A stretch of 6,774 nt of DNA from Fimbriimonadia bacterium. Its GTDB lineage: Bacteria > Armatimonadota > Fimbriimonadia > Fimbriimonadales > Fimbriimonadaceae. Both the position numbers and the translations under genes were made by a program. The stretch lies in NCBI GenBank assembly GCA_029824495.1, contig JALGXY010000095.1, positions 1 to 6,774 on the forward strand, written 5' to 3'. Positions 6,357 to 6,774 of this stretch are shown piece by piece. Under the pieces are notes generated by a model, which did not search any database, had not been told where the DNA came from, and saw only the letters and a program-made list of their open reading frames with translations. Positions within the stretch are counted from its first letter, which is position 1; each line of letters begins with the position of its first letter.

Positions 6357-6774
6357 CTATTCGATCTGCAGGATGTCTTTTATCTGACCTGCCTGACGCA
6401 GGGTGAGGGTTGGGACTGCTGCGATCTCTTCTACCGTGGCGCGTCGAATCGCCTCGACACTTCCAAATGTGCGCAGCAGAAGCCGCTTTTTCTTTGGTCC
6501 GATTCCTGGCACTTCGTCGAGAATGCTTCCGTGTGCCCGCTTTGATCGGACTTTTCGATGAAACGAGATTGCGAATCGGTGCGCCTCATCTCTTAGCTGC
6601 CGCAGCATCACGAGTCCAGGAGAATTGAGCTGGAGCACCACCTCTCGGTAGCGATACGGTCTGCCTTTTGCCCTTGCTGAGTTTGGATCATATTTGTAGT
6701 TCCTTTTTTCCGCCTGATTCAGCTCAGCGAGCATCTGCGAGGCTGGATCGAGCTCATCTGAATTGGAGATCTCA
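6357..6774 (-). CDS. uvrC: UvrABC system protein C, C-terminal part (runs off the window)
   Basis: UvrC makes the two incisions flanking a lesion in nucleotide excision repair, after UvrB is loaded. About 138 C-terminal residues are visible; the frame is open to the right edge, so the start and both main nuclease regions are outside or only touched. The diagnostic stretch is LRQLRDEAHRFAISFHRKVR, followed by the helix-hairpin-helix pair: LDEVPGIGPKKKRLLLRTFGS and then VEEIAAVPTLTLRQAGQIKDIL, which binds DNA and is needed for the 5' incision. Upstream of RDEAHRF is a basic segment (AEKRNYKYDPNSARAKGRPYRYRE) that seems longer and more basic than the usual linker. The gene ends at TAG 6359-6357, only 2 bases from the convergent lipoprotein stop, and no hairpin terminator is visible between them. 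Confidence 0.93.
   Translation of the reverse strand, partial: EISNSDELDPASQMLAELNQAEKRNYKYDPNSARAKGRPYRYREVVLQLNSPGLVMLRQLRDEAHRFAISFHRKVRSKRAHGSILDEVPGIGPKKKRLLLRTFGSVEAIRRATVEEIAAVPTLTLRQAGQIKDILQIE

Overview
The window holds seven protein-coding loci and almost no spare DNA: six complete or frameshifted genes plus the 3' end of one that runs off the right edge. The only long non-coding stretch is the first 175 bases. I saw no RNA gene, CRISPR array, insertion sequence or transposase. The DNA is bacterial, with GC in the mid-50s by eye. A lipobox lipoprotein, signal peptidase II and weak Shine-Dalgarno use suggest a Gram-negative-type envelope. I cannot fix the phylum. The isoleucyl-tRNA synthetase has variant signature motifs and a decayed C-terminal zinc site, which fits a lineage away from the well-studied Proteobacteria and Firmicutes (Planctomycetota or Armatimonadota come to mind), but that is a guess.

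Layout. Positions 1-175 carry a convincing sigma70-type promoter with an inverted repeat filling its spacer. It reads rightward into an unrecognised acidic helical protein (176-1357, +). Next comes a leftward cluster read from the right: ileS (5012 to 2245), lspA (2245 to 1721) and a small gene for a membrane-anchored, lysine-rich-tailed protein (1684 to 1354). ileS and lspA overlap by one base (TGATG). Rightward from the same point as ileS runs an unrecognised lipoprotein gene (5011-6354, +). It converges with the 3' end of uvrC (6774 to 6357, -).

How the genes relate. IleRS charges tRNA-Ile and LspA cleaves lipoprotein signal peptides; ileS-lspA adjacency is a known bacterial arrangement. 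The divergent lipoprotein is an expected LspA substrate. UvrC is nucleotide excision repair and looks like an unrelated neighbour. The other two products have no function I can name.

What stands out. Gene boundaries are extremely tight: start codons of opposite genes overlap in CATG (5010-5013), stop codons of opposite genes overlap in CTAG (1354-1357), tandem genes overlap in TGATG, and the remaining convergent pair is 2 bases apart. Two genes, ileS and the small membrane gene, each need a one-base frame correction to give a sensible protein. In an essential gene such as ileS, a sequence error or recent indel is the simplest explanation. I do not see a clear new multi-gene system. The best leads are the promoter with its embedded operator-like repeat, the head-to-head CATG start overlap, and the IleRS with three of its four usual zinc-ligand cysteines replaced.
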